A stretch of 64,000 nucleotides of DNA, taken from assembly GCF_008831285.2 (NCBI RefSeq), contig NC_045151.1, forward strand, positions 1,793,544-1,857,543, given 5' to 3'. Source of the DNA: Nymphaea colorata (lineage: Eukaryota > Streptophyta > Magnoliopsida > Nymphaeales > Nymphaeaceae). Below the pieces are notes generated by a model. It saw nothing but the letters and a program-made list of their open reading frames with translations. It was not told the DNA's origin and searched no databases. Positions 1-12,189 of this stretch are shown piece after piece; the first letter of the stretch is position 1; every line of letters begins with the position of its first letter. The position numbers and the translations under genes were made by a program.

Positions 1-3000
1 GAATGGGACTTACTTCCCATCCCGAACCTCCCCGGCTGCGAGTAATCCCAGTGGATGGGATCAGCAGGAGGTCTTCACGGTCGATCTCAAGGATTGCAAG
101 ATATGCCCCGGGGAGAAGGTGTCCATCCTGCCCTCGCAGAAGACACTGAACTGGTCCGGCACGGAGGCCGATCCTGCGCAGAAGCAGGCAGCGTGGAAGC
201 CGGACAAAGTTGCAGCGGACAATGCCGCCAAGCCTAGGAGGAGGATGGGATCGTTGGATGCGCCGAGGAAGAATGCCGTTCATACTGGTTCCACGGAGAA
301 GGCGTTCGAGCGGATGTGTATATGGGAGACGAATGGGGACATCATCAATTGCGACATTGTCGACGGGAATCCGGTGCCGCTGTCTCCTTTGTCTCAAACG
401 GGTGCTGAAACAGAAGGAGGCCTGCAACAGCAGGAGGAGTTTGAGTGGAAATTTGGAGGAAGGCAGCACCAAAAATGGCAGCCTAGGGAGGTCAAGAGGC
501 AAGGAGAAACCATCGCTAAGGGACATAAAAACTACGAACTCATGCTCAATTTGCAGCTGGGGATCAGGTACCCTTTCTTCTTCTTCGACATCAACATCTT
601 CTTCTCCTCTCCCTTATCTTTTTCCTTTTAGTTTTCTACCCATTTGTTTGTCTACCTTGAAAGTTCTGTCAGTTGTTCCTTTACCAACTAAATCAGCATA
701 TGCTGTGTTACCAAATCAAGTTGATGCATCAAAATCTGGTTGTCTATCAAGTGACCCACACATGAGGTATTGCAAGTTAAATATCTTCTCCATCATATTC
801 ACCGGCGGTCGGTTTTCAGAAGTTTTTGTGAAATGCGGAAGATGGATTGTCCAAATAAAGAATCTTTCGGCTTTTGCTTTAATGATTAGTTGTCTGTTTT
901 CCAACTCTTTTGTCTTGGTCTTTTGCCGTGTTTCTCAAGTGAATTTGAATTTTGGGGATTCAAATGGGTCTGAGTCGATGTCCTAGTCATATCAGGTCCG
1001 GTCCGACTGAAGCCAGGTATTGTTCGACGGTGGGATTTGCCCGTATCTCCCGAGCCACGGATAGTTCAACGTGATCCGATAGATTCTAGATCCGAAGCTA
1101 AGGTAGCCTCTTCTGGGATGGACCCATAAATCCGAAGCCGAGGCTGCCCCTTCTGAAAAGGACCCGGAGCTCATGTCGAACCTGACCTTGTTCGTGTTGC
1201 ATTTTTGGTGCTACCCTGACTACTGTAGCTAATTGATACTTGACACTGGAGAATTGGTAGAGGGCGTTTCTTTCTGTTCGTTGAATGAAAAGCCGACATT
1301 ATTCATCGCTGACATGGAGGCTAAATTTGTGTAGGTAGTGAGGGGATGGTAGTAGACCGGACACAGCCTACGGCTTGTTATAAGTTATTCAGATTGTGTC
1401 CGAGTAAACATTTTTTTCTTGTACTCAACTGAGCATTTTCATTCCTTTTATATTGCATTTTCTTCAACTAGATGATTGTTTCTTCGTATTCTACTCAACA
1501 TTTTACATTGTCATTAATTGTGTCCTGTCATTTTCCTAGGCTTCAGTGAAAGAGTAGGAAGTTATGAAACTCCAAGTAACGTTCTCTTTACTTAGAAGTT
1601 CGTCAGATGTCTCCTGGTTCTTGGCTTCATTGGCTTATTCCATTTTTTCTTGTCCTCTCCATCCTTCGGGCTTATGAGATGCCAACAGATTCTAAACTGT
1701 ACTGTGTATCCTTGTTTCGAGGAATGCTGCAAGGCATAAACTTTTGAGGTGCCCAAATCCTGAATTGTTTTACCTAATTAAACCAGTACTCTAGGTTCTA
1801 GATATTGATTTAACATTTCATTATCTTATATCTTCCATGATTCATCAGGCATTCTGTGGGAAAACCTGGACCATCTAATTCTCGTGATCTCCGTGCGTCT
1901 GATTTTGACCCGAAGGAGAAGGTTTGGACAAAATTTCCTCCTGAAGGGTCAAAGCATACACCACCGCACCAGTCTGTGGAGTTCAGGTGGAAGGATTACT
2001 GCCCATTGGTCTTCAGGTTTGCTTCGATATGCTGTTTGAATTTACACATTCCTATTGCCTGCCAATGTGGGGAAGTTGAATTTTTACTTCTTTATTCAGT
2101 CTAGTCCCTTGTCATGTTTCACTTTCGCAACTATGCTTGTATGTTCTGCTTCAGGTATCTGCGCCGCCTATTCAAGGTTGATGCTGCTGATTACATGTTA
2201 TCTATATGTGGGAATGATGCTCTTAGAGAGCTTTCTTCTCCAGGAAAAAGTGGTAGCTTCTTCTACTTGACACATGACGATCGGTATATGATCAAGACAA
2301 TGAAGAAATCAGAAATGAAGGTGCATATATATTGTCCTGTTTAATATGTATGCCTTCAGGCCTACTGTTGACTATAGCTGTAAACCTTTTTCCACTCTAT
2401 CTTTTAGGTGCTTCTAAGGATGCTTCCCAGCTACTATAATCATGTTCGAGCATATGAGAATACTTTGGTTACTAGGTTTTTCGGTCTTCACTCAGTCAAA
2501 ATGGTTGGCATGCAAAAGGTAGGGATTCTGCTTAAATACATTTTGGACAATGGTGGAAAATAAACTGAGCCTTGGTGCACCAGGTGCGCTTCATTGTCAT
2601 GGGAAACCTGTTCTGCTCAGAGTACCGCATCCACAGGCGTTATGACCTGAAGGGATCTTCACATGGCCGTATTACAGATAAACCTGAAGCTGAGATTGAT
2701 GAAAACACTACACTGAAGGATCTTGACCTCAACTTCATATTCCGACTGCAAAAATCATGGTTTCAAGAACTAAGAAGGTGAGTTGATACTGTACTTTTTC
2801 ATTGTTGAGTTACTGAAAGTAGGATAACATTGTGTTCTCATGTTCGTGAAAAAAACTTGGTACTTAGCGTATTGGCTCTATCAGGCAAGTTGATAGGGAC
2901 TGTGAGTTCTTGGAGACGGAAAGAATTATGGATTACAGTCTGTTGGTGGGTATTCACTTCAGAGAAGTATCATATTCTAGGGAATCTGGAACTCGAACTC

Positions 3001-3607
3001 CAACAGGTGAATTATTTTTTTCATATTTTATTCCTTAGACCTACACTATGGCTGAAGTCTCCACAGGACATTAAAGTCGTTCTGACAACAGGAGCTGGAG
3101 AGCCTGTGCAAGCGAGAGATGCTGCTGCTCGCCTATCTAGGGCAGATATCCGTGACATGGATCAACTGCTTCTTGATCCTAATCGGTACTGTTAGAACTT
3201 CTTTTGCAATGCTTGACTTCAGATTCCTTGTATCAACAGTATTCAGTGTACTTTTATTCACTATCTCAACCTTGCTCAGCAAACGAAATTTCTTTGTTTG
3301 TTATTGGCAATGGGATTGCAGGCGTTCATCCATTAGGCTTGGTGTCAACATGCCTTCGAGAGTAGAAACAACAGTCAGGCGAAATGATGAATTTCAGCTT
3401 GTAGGTGAACCCACTGGTGAAATGTTTGATGTTGTCTTGTTCTTTGGAATCATAGACATACTCCAAGATTATGACATCAGCAAGAAGCTTGAGCATGCCT
3501 ACAAGTCCATCCAATATGACCCCACTTCCATATCTGCAGTAGATCCCAAGCAATATTCAAAACGTTTTCGCGACTTTGCGTTCAGGGTCTTCATAGAGGA
3601 CACATGA
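1..3607 (+). CDS. PIP5K: Phosphatidylinositol-4-phosphate 5-kinase (type B PIP5K), 3' part, eight exons visible
   Basis: The enzyme phosphorylates PI4P to PI(4,5)P2 at the plasma membrane, feeding vesicle traffic, actin control and phospholipase C signalling. The reading frame enters from the left edge (frame 2). Exons that join in phase are 2-567, 1849-2016, 2155-2320, 2408-2518, 2584-2777, 2885-3006, 3077-3185 and 3322-3607, giving 573 residues and a TGA stop. Visible family signatures, in order, are [17 protein letters not shown] at the linker end, [20 protein letters not shown], the ATP loop around [21 protein letters not shown], the catalytic stretch with DLKGSSHGR and [33 protein letters not shown], and the activation segment [21 protein letters not shown] with [12 protein letters not shown]. 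The first residues (NGTYFP) match what follows the MORN repeats in plant type B enzymes, so those repeats lie upstream of the window. The obvious acceptor at 3066 breaks the frame; the AG at 3075-3076 keeps it and gives a 70-nt intron. No stop or frameshift is seen. Confidence 0.95.
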
Positions 3608-5219
3608 AGAATGCAACTTGCCAATTCTTTTGCTTCCTGGTTGTATATGGTACCAGAGGATGGAAACTACAGGATGAATTGTTTTGTTTCCGATCTGGTT
3701 TGACACATGCAGACCATGAGGATGATCCAGCAAAGAGACGAAGGGTCTAGTGGGCACATTTTGTAAAGACTCCCTACTGTGCCATGATCAAGCCAGACCC
3801 ACGCTGAGGAACGATGGGATGCGGTTCAATTGAAGAAAAACACATCTGTTTGTTACATTATTGGCATTTCCAGCTGATTATTAACCAGCATACATATCTA
3901 AGTTAGCTAACAAAAGGTGGCTTATATATCGTGTATAGAGAAAGGGGAACGTCCAGCCAGTGGAAGGTACAAAATCTGCAGCCAATAATGATTGGACAAT
4001 TCTTCTCACCTTTCATTGTCTAATTTCTTATTTAACTAGGCGTCAAGTATTGATTTCAATAGTTTGCTTAATAAATCATGTTTTAGATGATCACTTCTCG
4101 GTCCTTGGACATGTTTTTTCTATTGAGAAAAAAAAAATTGGTGTCACACAATGCCTCTCCTTCTATGTCCTTGTGTGGCATAAATTCAGAGACAGAAAAC
4201 TCTATTGCCATCATGTTAGTTGCAGACTTTGAATCTTTCTTGGTTGGACTGGGGCCCCCAAAGTATGTATGAATTGTAAATTGAGTTTATTCAAGGTAAA
4301 TATGTACTGGAATAACACATATTGTATCATTTTTTTTCTCTCCTCAAAGAAACAAAGTTTTGGGATGTTATTTGTGTGTAGAACAAAGAAAGTGTTCAAT
4401 AAGAATTTGAAATTGGAAAGCAGATCTAGGAGGGATCTTCCCGGACGTGGATTCGAGTGAAGAACAGGGCCAGACCATCATGACCAGATGATCCATGTTA
4501 GATGCTCCACATGGGGAGCATCGGAAAATTTTGTATGATCATCTGAAAAAACAACAAATGCACGGGTGGTGATTAAGTTGGTTCATCGCTTTGATGAGCC
4601 CCATACAAATGCTATCCTGATGATTGTATCTGATCTCATCAGTTTTGTAGCTAGCGTTTGGCTGGAGGCAATAACAATCTGTTACTGTCCAATAAATCTA
4701 TTTTAAAAATTGAAGCAAATTCATAAAACAATGTATGAATCTGCTTCAAGTATTGCAGCAGATTCATTGTACAGTAACAGTCTATTATTGTTGTGAAACA
4801 GCCTCTTAGGGGTGGGCAACAACAAGTCGAGAAACTCAAACTCTGCTTGGCGAGCTCGACCCATATGATAAAAGAGTCGGGTTGAAGCCAATATTTTAAA
4901 ACGACTAACGAGACGAGCTCATGAAGTTGGCTTTTTTGGTGCACATTTGACAAGGTAAGAATTTGGTACAGTGCTGCTTTTTCACTTGTAAAAGAAGTTT
5001 CCTGTTTGGAGATTTGATTAAGCTTGACTCGGTCTCAGCCAATGTCTCAAGCCTTGTTCAACTGAGTCAAGCAAAGCACGAGCTGTAAAAGCTCTAGCTC
5101 GGACCAAGGTACCTGAGACTCGAGCCGAGCAGAAGCTGCCCTAAAAGGATAAAAAGTGGATAGAAGCTTCAGCTGTACCTCTACGCATCGTAAGAAAGGG
5201 AAAAAAGCAAAGACAGCAA
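3608..5219. other. PIP5K 3' UTR and intergenic DNA
   Basis: The first 250-300 bases probably hold the PIP5K 3' untranslated region; I see no single clear polyadenylation signal. No gene is recognised in the rest. Positions about 4805-5130 are rich in variants of CTCGAGC/GAGCTCG, a degenerate dispersed repeat that also occurs at 35470-35900. Confidence 0.5.
4805..5130. repeat. Degenerate GAGCTCG/CTCGAG-rich dispersed repeat, copy 1
   Basis: The stretch begins with GGGTGGGCAACAACAAGTCG and continues with many variants of CGAGCTCG, GAGTCAAGC and ACTCGAGCCGAGC. The same opening phrase (GGGGTGAACAACAAGTCGAG) starts the longer copy at 35476. It has no coding capacity. It looks like an old dispersed repeat rather than a tandem array. 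Confidence 0.5.
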
Positions 5220-5220
5220 G

Positions 5221-6195
5221 AACATTACTATGCTGCCTGCCGCTTATTATGTCATTACCAATACTATAGTCCTCTTCTTTTTCTTCTTTGACAGAAAAAC
5301 TGAGCGCAGTAGAAAATTAATGGTGTACCAACTAAAAGAGGCCGCCCATTCAATCCATTTACTGCCCTCTGCCGCTGGATGGTCGGTAAATAATTGGCCC
5401 CAACATAAAAAAATGTCCATAATATCTGGTTATCTGTTGTCCATCATCATCGTCAGCAGCAGCTAGCAGGCAGCAGCTGCTTCTGCGTTCCAGATGTTAA
5501 TCATGATCAACCATTAGAGAAGATTTGGTATACATGAATTTATTAATTGGAACCTTTGTTTCTGGCATTTCCTGATTTTTTAAGTTCAGTTTAGTTGGCA
5601 CCGGGAGTTGGATTTGGAGTTCTGTTGTAAATTTGTAATTAAAATATAAGAAAAGATAAACGGAAAGGAAAATGATACAGCAAGGTATGAGTTGTCACCG
5701 TAGTCACAAATAATGTTTAAGGTATGAGTTGTCACCGTAGTCACAAATAATGTTTTAGAGTAATAAATGACGAGGTTTTTCTTGGGTATAATACAACGAG
5801 CTTGAAAAAAATGAGAAAAAAAAGGAAAATATGGTATTTTTTTAAAATAAAAAACTAAAAATAATGAAAAAATAAAATAAATGAGAAGCTAATAACACAA
5901 ACATCAAAAGATAAATAGATTTGTAACAAATAAAAAATAGAAAATAGAAAATAGAAAATAGAATTTAATTTATCACATTTTCTTTTTCGAAAAAAACACC
6001 TTTTTGTGACTATGGTTGTAAACATGCTGCTCACACTCGAAATGAAAACTAAATAACTAGTTCTATAGTGAGACTGTCCTTAATGTCAATTAAATTTCAC
6101 ATTTATATGTCAAGACATGAATTGCTTCATGCATTCATGGTTTGTTTGGGACACCATACCTCTTATAAATGTTTACATTGCCTAACTCTTTCCTC
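5221..6195. repeat. Segmental duplication copy 1, blocks A (5276-5525) and B (6050-6178)
   Basis: Block A (from TTCTTCTTTGACAGAAAAAC to the GATCAACCATTAGAGAAGATTT region) and block B (from AACTAGTTCTATAGTGAGAC to ACACCATACCTCTTATAAATG) both recur in the same order and orientation at 10200-10445 and 10615-10735. By eye, block identity is roughly 80-90 percent. The gap between the blocks is longer here because of AT-rich filler at 5760-5990. No gene is recognised inside; short open frames are not shared between copies. Confidence 0.75.
5682..5755. repeat. Two perfect tandem copies of a 37-bp unit
   Basis: The unit begins AAGGTATGAGTTGTCACCG and is repeated back to back (5682-5718 and 5719-5755) with no visible mismatch, so the duplication is recent. 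It sits in the AT-rich filler of duplication copy 1 and is absent from copy 2. Confidence 0.9.
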
Positions 6196-6607
6196 TTTTT
6201 CTTCAATTGTGGGCTGCCATCAAAATTCACAACTCGGTCCTCACTTATTTTGAAGGTGCTTCATGCAATTATGGTTTTTAGCCTCATCGTCATCGTCATG
6301 AAAAAATTTTAAGCATGCTAAGTCACTTGAACAAGGGAGAGACATTATGTGAATGTTTCATGAATCTACCTTAATTTTTGGATGATTTATGAGACACAAA
6401 TATAATGTCTTTGCTTTCAAACGACTTAAAGGGAAAAGTAATAATGAAAAAATAGAACTGGAAATGTGGATTTGTGAAAAACTGCACTTTATTATAAAAT
6501 CGATTTTTTGTTAATTTTAATGTTTTCCATTAAGGAAGCGTGCTCAAGCAATCACCTTGTAATTTTTCAAACGTCTATGAGTAGTTCTTTGTAAATATAT
6601 CAAAGGT

Positions 6608-6645
<38 letters not shown>

Positions 6646-7990
6646 TATGAACAGAGTCAGGATTTTCTTTAAGGGTGAGCTAAATGTTCGTTTGAACGGG
6701 CCAAACGGTCCAATGAATTTATCTGGGTATGGCTAAACTAAATCATAATACAAAAAATACATTAGACGATTAAAGATTTACTAAAGAATTTCAAATTTTT
6801 TTGATGTAATTTTTTTTTTTAGTTAGCTAAGGTGGAGCCATGGCCTAGGCGGCCCCCTGCCTCCCTCAGCCCATGTATGTATATATATATTCCATTAATG
6901 AAGCATTGAAGGCCATATAGGAGTCACAACTAATTTATAAAAGCCTTCTCTGACCACAAACCAAAAGTGGTTTATCTTCAGGCAAATTCATTTCTCATAA
7001 AAAAAGACCGCATTCTCTGTGCGGATAGTTTAGGCCAAATTTTTAAATTCAAGTATTGGGAGGAAATATCATGAGGTTCACTGGACATTCTTTGGAAAGT
7101 TTTCACTTTGAATTGTCTTGAAAAGTGAGAGAGTTCTCTTCAACAACTCAGTATTTTACAGCATGACGTATTCTGACTGGAATAAAGGCTTTTGGAACTA
7201 TGGATATGGATCGATTACCCAGATTCCAGTCCACACATCTCAACTTTTTCTCAACAACTACTGAAGGAAACAAGATTAATTGTTCATCAGAACTTCCTGT
7301 CACAACTTTCATATGCAAAAGAGTCATTTGAGAATGGAAAGAACAGCAAACTGTTTTTTATGGAAAATATAAAATACAGTATAAGGGAAATAAAAAAGAA
7401 GGGAAAAATTAAAATTAAAACGAAAATTAGCTTTGAAAATATACATTTTTAAGTTTTAAAATTAAGCCATGCCAAGCCGTACCCCCATATCCATGCACAG
7501 ACACTTGGGCAGATCATACGTACCCGAGTGACCTATATTTTTGGAAGAGTTGGGACTTAATTCAACGTCCTCAACCTGCTCGCAGGTGTTATAAGATTTT
7601 AAAAAAAATGTCTAGAATTTTTTTCTTTGTAAATATAAAGACAGGCTATGTTAATTAACTGGAAAATTTGAAGCTAAGGAAGGACATGCATGCACACTGC
7701 CCCGGTACTCATAGGTATAATATTATTTATAATTAACATGGCCCGAGTAATCATGATAACTTATTTGAAATATTATTTTATTTAAAACATTATATCTACA
7801 TGTTTATATTATTTATATTTTTGTGAATATTTTATTAAAATCAGGTCGGCCCAAGCTAGGCACAAGTTGGAGGCATGTTGGTCTCATGCCCATCCCTACC
7901 TTCCAACCTCCAACAAACCAAGCCTTTGTACCAATCATCTAAGGACTTTTATGAGTGAGAAAATGATAACAATATCTATTCAGAATCACC
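5756..7990. other. AT-rich intergenic DNA with a TA array
   Basis: No gene is seen. There is a near-pure TA array at 6608-6648. A dispersed-repeat fragment at about 6655-6880 ends in GGAGCCATGGCCTAGGCGGC and is repeated at 38285-38480. The remainder is AT-rich and holds only chance frames such as 7192-7452. Confidence 0.5.
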
Positions 7991-7996
7991 CAACCA

Positions 7997-8212
7997 TCAA
8001 AATAGAGCCAACGATCGGTTGATGATTTCGCTCTGCCCGTCTGTCTGCAGGTGATGGGCTGTGCTGAAGTTAAGCGTCGTACCTATTTTCTTCATGTACT
8101 CCTGCTTCATGTACTCCTGCCAAAATGCGCTGAGAAGCTGCCCATCTGAAATAGATAGATAGTTGACAAGGTGAAAAAAATGTGAGCTAATACTAAATGA
8201 CAAAAATGTCAA
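7997..8212 (-). mobile_element. Ty3/gypsy integrase fragment (pseudogene)
   Basis: The minus-strand frame reads FWQEYMKQEYMKKIGTTLNF followed by STAHHLQTDGQSEIINRSL. This matches the end of the integrase core of plant Ty3/gypsy elements, where the usual form is STAYHPQTDGQTE. A direct duplication (EYMKQEYMKK, from a repeated CTTCATGTACTCCTG) sits inside the domain. Only about 50 codons remain and no LTRs, reverse transcriptase or gag lie nearby, so this is a relic. Confidence 0.8.
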
Positions 8213-8560
8213 TCACTTTTTTTTCATTGTTTTTCTTTTAATTGTCCATCGTGATGAATTAGACGGTCCTGTTTAGATACCTAGGTAACTCTCAAAAGTC
8301 AATAGCCACTATTCACTAGCTACTTATAGTCACTCGAGCATATATGCAAAGCCGTCAATCTCAAGCAGATAAATGGTTGAGAGATAAAAACAAAAAAAAA
8401 ATGTAAACTAATATTGGATGACAAATGTCTATCACCTGATTGTAAACTAATATTAGATGACAAAAGTACTGATTATATTTTTCTCCTTTCTCTTAACCGT
8501 TCATCGTGTTAGATGAAACAAACATGTGTGACTCTAACAAACCAAAGTCATTGTTCAGTT
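8160..8560. mobile_element. MITE-like sequence, same family as 30208-30428
   Basis: The core phrases AATGTGAGCTAATACTAAATGAC, TTCATTGTTTTTCTTTTAATTG and CCATCGTGATGAATTAGACG recur at 8395-8530, 11930-12010, 30295-30390 and 57590-57680. The right part ends near GTGACTCTAAC, the same terminal GACTCTAAC as the intact-looking copy at 30208, and is followed by a TA array at 8561-8610. This region seems to hold two overlapping or nested copies, so exact ends are uncertain. Confidence 0.55.
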
Positions 8561-8611
8561 ATATATATATATATATAATATGTATACATATATATATATA
8601 TATATATATAT
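8561..8611. repeat. TA microsatellite
   Basis: Two TA runs are separated by a short ATAATATGTATACA interruption, directly next to the MITE-like end. The arrangement matches those at 30178-30207 and 57470-57502. Confidence 0.9.
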
Positions 8612-8639
8612 TCTTTAAAACTATCATCTTTTTATCCCA

Positions 8640-8935
8640 AAAAAGCCGATAATCTTGACATAGAAAAGTTATTTGAAAAGCCAGTGTCAATGTACCATCC
8701 AAATTGATGGGCGTTATGATAATACAATTGAGGAATCTGATGAGAGGGCAAGGAAGAGGGCGATGCCAATGCCGAAAGATAACTCTTGGAAGAAAGTAAA
8801 GGGTGATAGAGGCCAATCATGCAAGGTCAGAGTTACTCCTATGGCGGAAAGTTGGCCCACGTATCGGCCACCTTCCCCAAAAGCTAACATGCTTTTCACT
8901 TGAGAGAATCAAGTGATTAAAACAAGTCGGGTCAA
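8640..8935. repeat. Segmental duplication copy 1, block C, with an anonymous conserved frame
   Basis: About 290 bases recur at 12190-12490 with roughly 90 percent or better identity by eye. The block is more GC-rich than its surroundings and carries a plus-strand frame at 8673-8903 containing SDERARKRAMPMPKDNSWKK and VKGDRGQSCKVR. The corresponding frame at 12227-12478 shares these phrases and then diverges at a one-base indel. I do not recognise the protein; it may be an exon or transposon fragment copied with the segment. Confidence 0.75.
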
Positions 8936-10185
8936 CCCGAGCCGACTTGACAACTTATCGGGCTGGTTCAATGCCCTAGATACTCGATGGGTATCCGCCC
9001 GATTCCAAAGTTTAAATGTACCTTGTTTGGAGGGAGGGTTTTTGCATATCACTACATTGTAGAGGGCATCATGCTTCTCATTGTAGTCAAGGGCCACTTG
9101 AACAGATGGCCTGATTATCTGGTGCTAGTCAATCACTTCTTGTGATGTGCAAAGCATAGCTAGTCATATTAGTGGGTCATCGGTCATCAATTCGATTTTC
9201 ATGAGCACCATAAATTCTTTGGATTGCAAATGGTAGATCAGGAAACTGCGCTTCCCCAAGTGTCTATAATCAGAAGCAATATAGAAGCAATATACATTTT
9301 CTACCATGTAGAGAAACTAACGGTTGTCTTGAACACTATTAAATGAAAGCTTGAAGTGAAGCTATGTTCACTTCATAAACGAAAGATATTAGCTGCGGTT
9401 TTTTCAACGTTACACACTAAATTACATTCTTCTGGTTTCAGCAGTGAAACTGTGCGCACTTCAATCTTTTATCTGTCAATGTGTAAGATGGAAGCCCATA
9501 CGCAAATTTTCCTTCATCTTTTAGCTGGTAATGACTGCATGCAGACAAATTAAGGGCCCGACTTACAAGTCGCACGTTTAGTGGGCATAAAACTTGGAGG
9601 CTACGCTTCCCCCGAGAGGCATCCATGATTTGCTTAGTCAAATTGCGAGCCTTTTGTGGTTTTAAAAGAATACCAATTTTAAAGTAAATTTTTATGTTAA
9701 TCATGTGTACAATAGAATCATTATAATTATATGACAAATTAAGAAGAAACATTGCATTACTGTATACAAATATGTGTGACATAATTTTATCAGATTGAAA
9801 CTGTTTATGGCCAGTTGGATGTTTTCCTCAAAATAATAGTTAATTTGTCTGCCTTTTTTAACATAGGGAAAACAAAAAGACTATACCCTTATAAGTATGA
9901 ATCTTTTAAAGGAGGTTGGTGCAAATGGACAAAGGTTAAAGGGTGGTCAATTTTTTTTTGAATTCCAGTAACATTACTAAGCAAGTTGAAGTATAGTAAA
10001 AACATCATCTTAAAATACTAAAAATCTATTACCGTAAGCAGATGGAAAAAAAATGATAGCCTAATTGTGCTTTATGCATAGTAAAAAAAAAAAAATGCTA
10101 GCCTGACAAAACAAACTGCATGAGTGCCATCCATTTGTCAAACATTGTCACAAGAATATGACGCTCGATAACTGAGCTCAGTAAA
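8936..10185. other. Intergenic, nothing recognised
   Basis: This AT-rich stretch lies between the two duplication copies. Short frames on both strands (9356-9553, 9438-9782) have no recognisable domain and overlap each other antisense. No RNA gene is seen. Confidence 0.5.
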
Positions 10186-10745
10186 AAAGTTAATGGTATT
10201 TCTTCTTTGACAGAAAAACTGAGCTCCGTAAAAAGTTAATGGCCTACCAACTACAAGCCGCCGCCTATTTACTCCATTTACTGCCCTCTACTGGCCTGCT
10301 GGCAGATGGTCGGTAAATAATTGGCGCCAACAGAAAAAGTTCCATATTATCTGGTTACCTGTTGGCCATCATCATCGTCATCAGCGGTAGCAGCTGCCCC
10401 CCCCCTGTTCCAATGTCAATCATGATCAGCCACTAAAAAAGATTTTTAAATATTTTACAGTTAGTTTCCACATACAGCTAGCGTTTTCCAGATCTCCAGG
10501 AATCGGAAATGCAATTATCAGTCTTGGGTTTCCCACCTTCGAGAAGGGGAAGGGGACATGGGAAGTACAATATGGAAAACGTCTATATTGCTGACACTGC
10601 AAGTGAAAAATAAATAACTAGTTCTATAGTGATACTGTCCTTAATGTCAATTAAATTTCACATTTATGTGTCAGGACATGAAATACTTCATGCAGTCCTG
10701 GTTTGTTTGGGACACCATACCTCTTACAAATGTCACAGTAATATT
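10170..10745. repeat. Segmental duplication copy 2, blocks A' and B'
   Basis: This is the counterpart of 5276-5525 and 6050-6178. A' also carries its own partial tandem duplication: AACTGAGCTCAGTAAAAAAG near 10170 and AACTGAGCTCCGTAAAAAG near 10217. B' begins AACTAGTTCTATAGTGATAC. The A'-B' spacing is about 170 bases against about 520 in copy 1. Confidence 0.75.
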
Positions 10746-12189
10746 CAAGATGTGGAGTAATTTTTTTGCACATTGATGTACTAAAGCTTTATTGGAGTCC
10801 AACAACACTTTTCCATTTCTCATGCTACACTTCTAAAACATGTTACCTATGTTTTTCATATTTCATTTATGTGCTGGCCATGCCATATTCGATTTCAAGT
10901 ATACACACACAAAGAGAGGATTGATGATCAATCAAAGGCAACAACTTTTGTGAACTAAGACCAGTTCTCTAAAGCTGGCTATATACTTCACTAGATTGAC
11001 AAGTCCTTCAGCACAACATAACATGAAAGAAATTTTGTACTTTTAGTTTTTAGATAGCATGCCTTTCCTACAAATTTGTTGTAATTCTATGATAATGTCA
11101 TCATGTTGTATACATTTTTTGCTGCTACATATCTACTATTTGTAAGTTTTACTTCTCAATTTGGGAGCCCTCTCCTAACAGGTATTGCACCAGAAGTTTT
11201 ACTTGCCAATTTGAATACTGTCCCCTATTATATTTCTCCTTTCAGCCGGCACCTATGGCATTATGAGTCTAAAAGAAGGTAGTTGAAGCCTTAGGTATGG
11301 AAGAGATGCAGAAGTTACCATGAGTGGACATTTCATCTCTCAGAAGGTAGGAACTTCAATAAGTTATGTATTATATGACTAATTGGATAAGTTATATATA
11401 TATAATTTCAACCAAAACTAAATAACAACTAATAAAAATAATTGGTAGAAATTTAGTCATTAGACTCATAAAGATTGTTCCATTTCATCACTATCTTTCT
11501 TGACTGAATAACAGTTACAAACCAAAAGGTTAAAAAAGAATAGCGTGTTTTCATCATGTTTTAGTTTCAATGTCTTGATCATGCTTCATTTCATTGAAAT
11601 CAACATCATCTGCAAGAATTACAGGATCAATTAAATCTATATTAGCCATGTGCAAGTTGCGCTCTCCAACAAAGTAGAATTCTTCTCTATCTATATCCCA
11701 ATACCAAGACGATCCACAACTGCATTTTATGAATAAAATAACTACTTAAGTAAATAACATAATTACATAAAGATTAAGAAATATCAAATGAGGTGTACAT
11801 TACATATATTTTTTGTCATTACTCCGTACCCAACCCAACTTGGCCCTAGCCTTAAGTTTGAGTGTTGAGTCCACCTACCCATGTAATCAGGACCGTCTAC
11901 ATCAAGCATACTGAGAAAAAAAAAATGTGTGAATTAATATTAAATCACTAAAATGTTCATCACTTTTTTCCATTGTTTTTCTCTTAAACGCCCTTCATAA
12001 TAGATTAAACAATCATAGTTAGATAGTTAGGTGAATATCATAGTTAGATAGTGAGGTGAATTTAAAAAGCTAAAGTCACTACTCAACTTTCTTTATACAA
12101 CCAGGAATAACTTTTCACTTTTTTATGTTCTCATGCTCTGTTTTTTCAAGTACATCTATATATTTTCTTGACAACTATTCTCTTTTTTA
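10746..12189. other. Intergenic DNA with a MITE-like remnant
   Basis: No gene is recognised. Positions 11905-12080 contain MITE-family phrases (AATGTGTGAATTAATATTAAATC and CCATTGTTTTTCTCTTAAACG) matching 8395-8530 and 30295-30390. The rest is AT-rich and featureless. Confidence 0.5.

Noticed and set aside
210..986. 258-codon plus frame over the first PIP5K exon
   Set aside because: It is out of frame with the PIP5K coding sequence and runs on into the first intron.
3067..3076. Start of PIP5K exon 7 at 3067
   Set aside because: The acceptor at 3066 looks good but gives a frame with an early stop when joined to the donor at 3007; the acceptor at 3076 keeps the frame.
4470..4560. Possible microRNA-like hairpin around AGATGCTCCACATGGGGAGCATC
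   Set aside because: The stem is short and the outer arms do not extend into a regular precursor.
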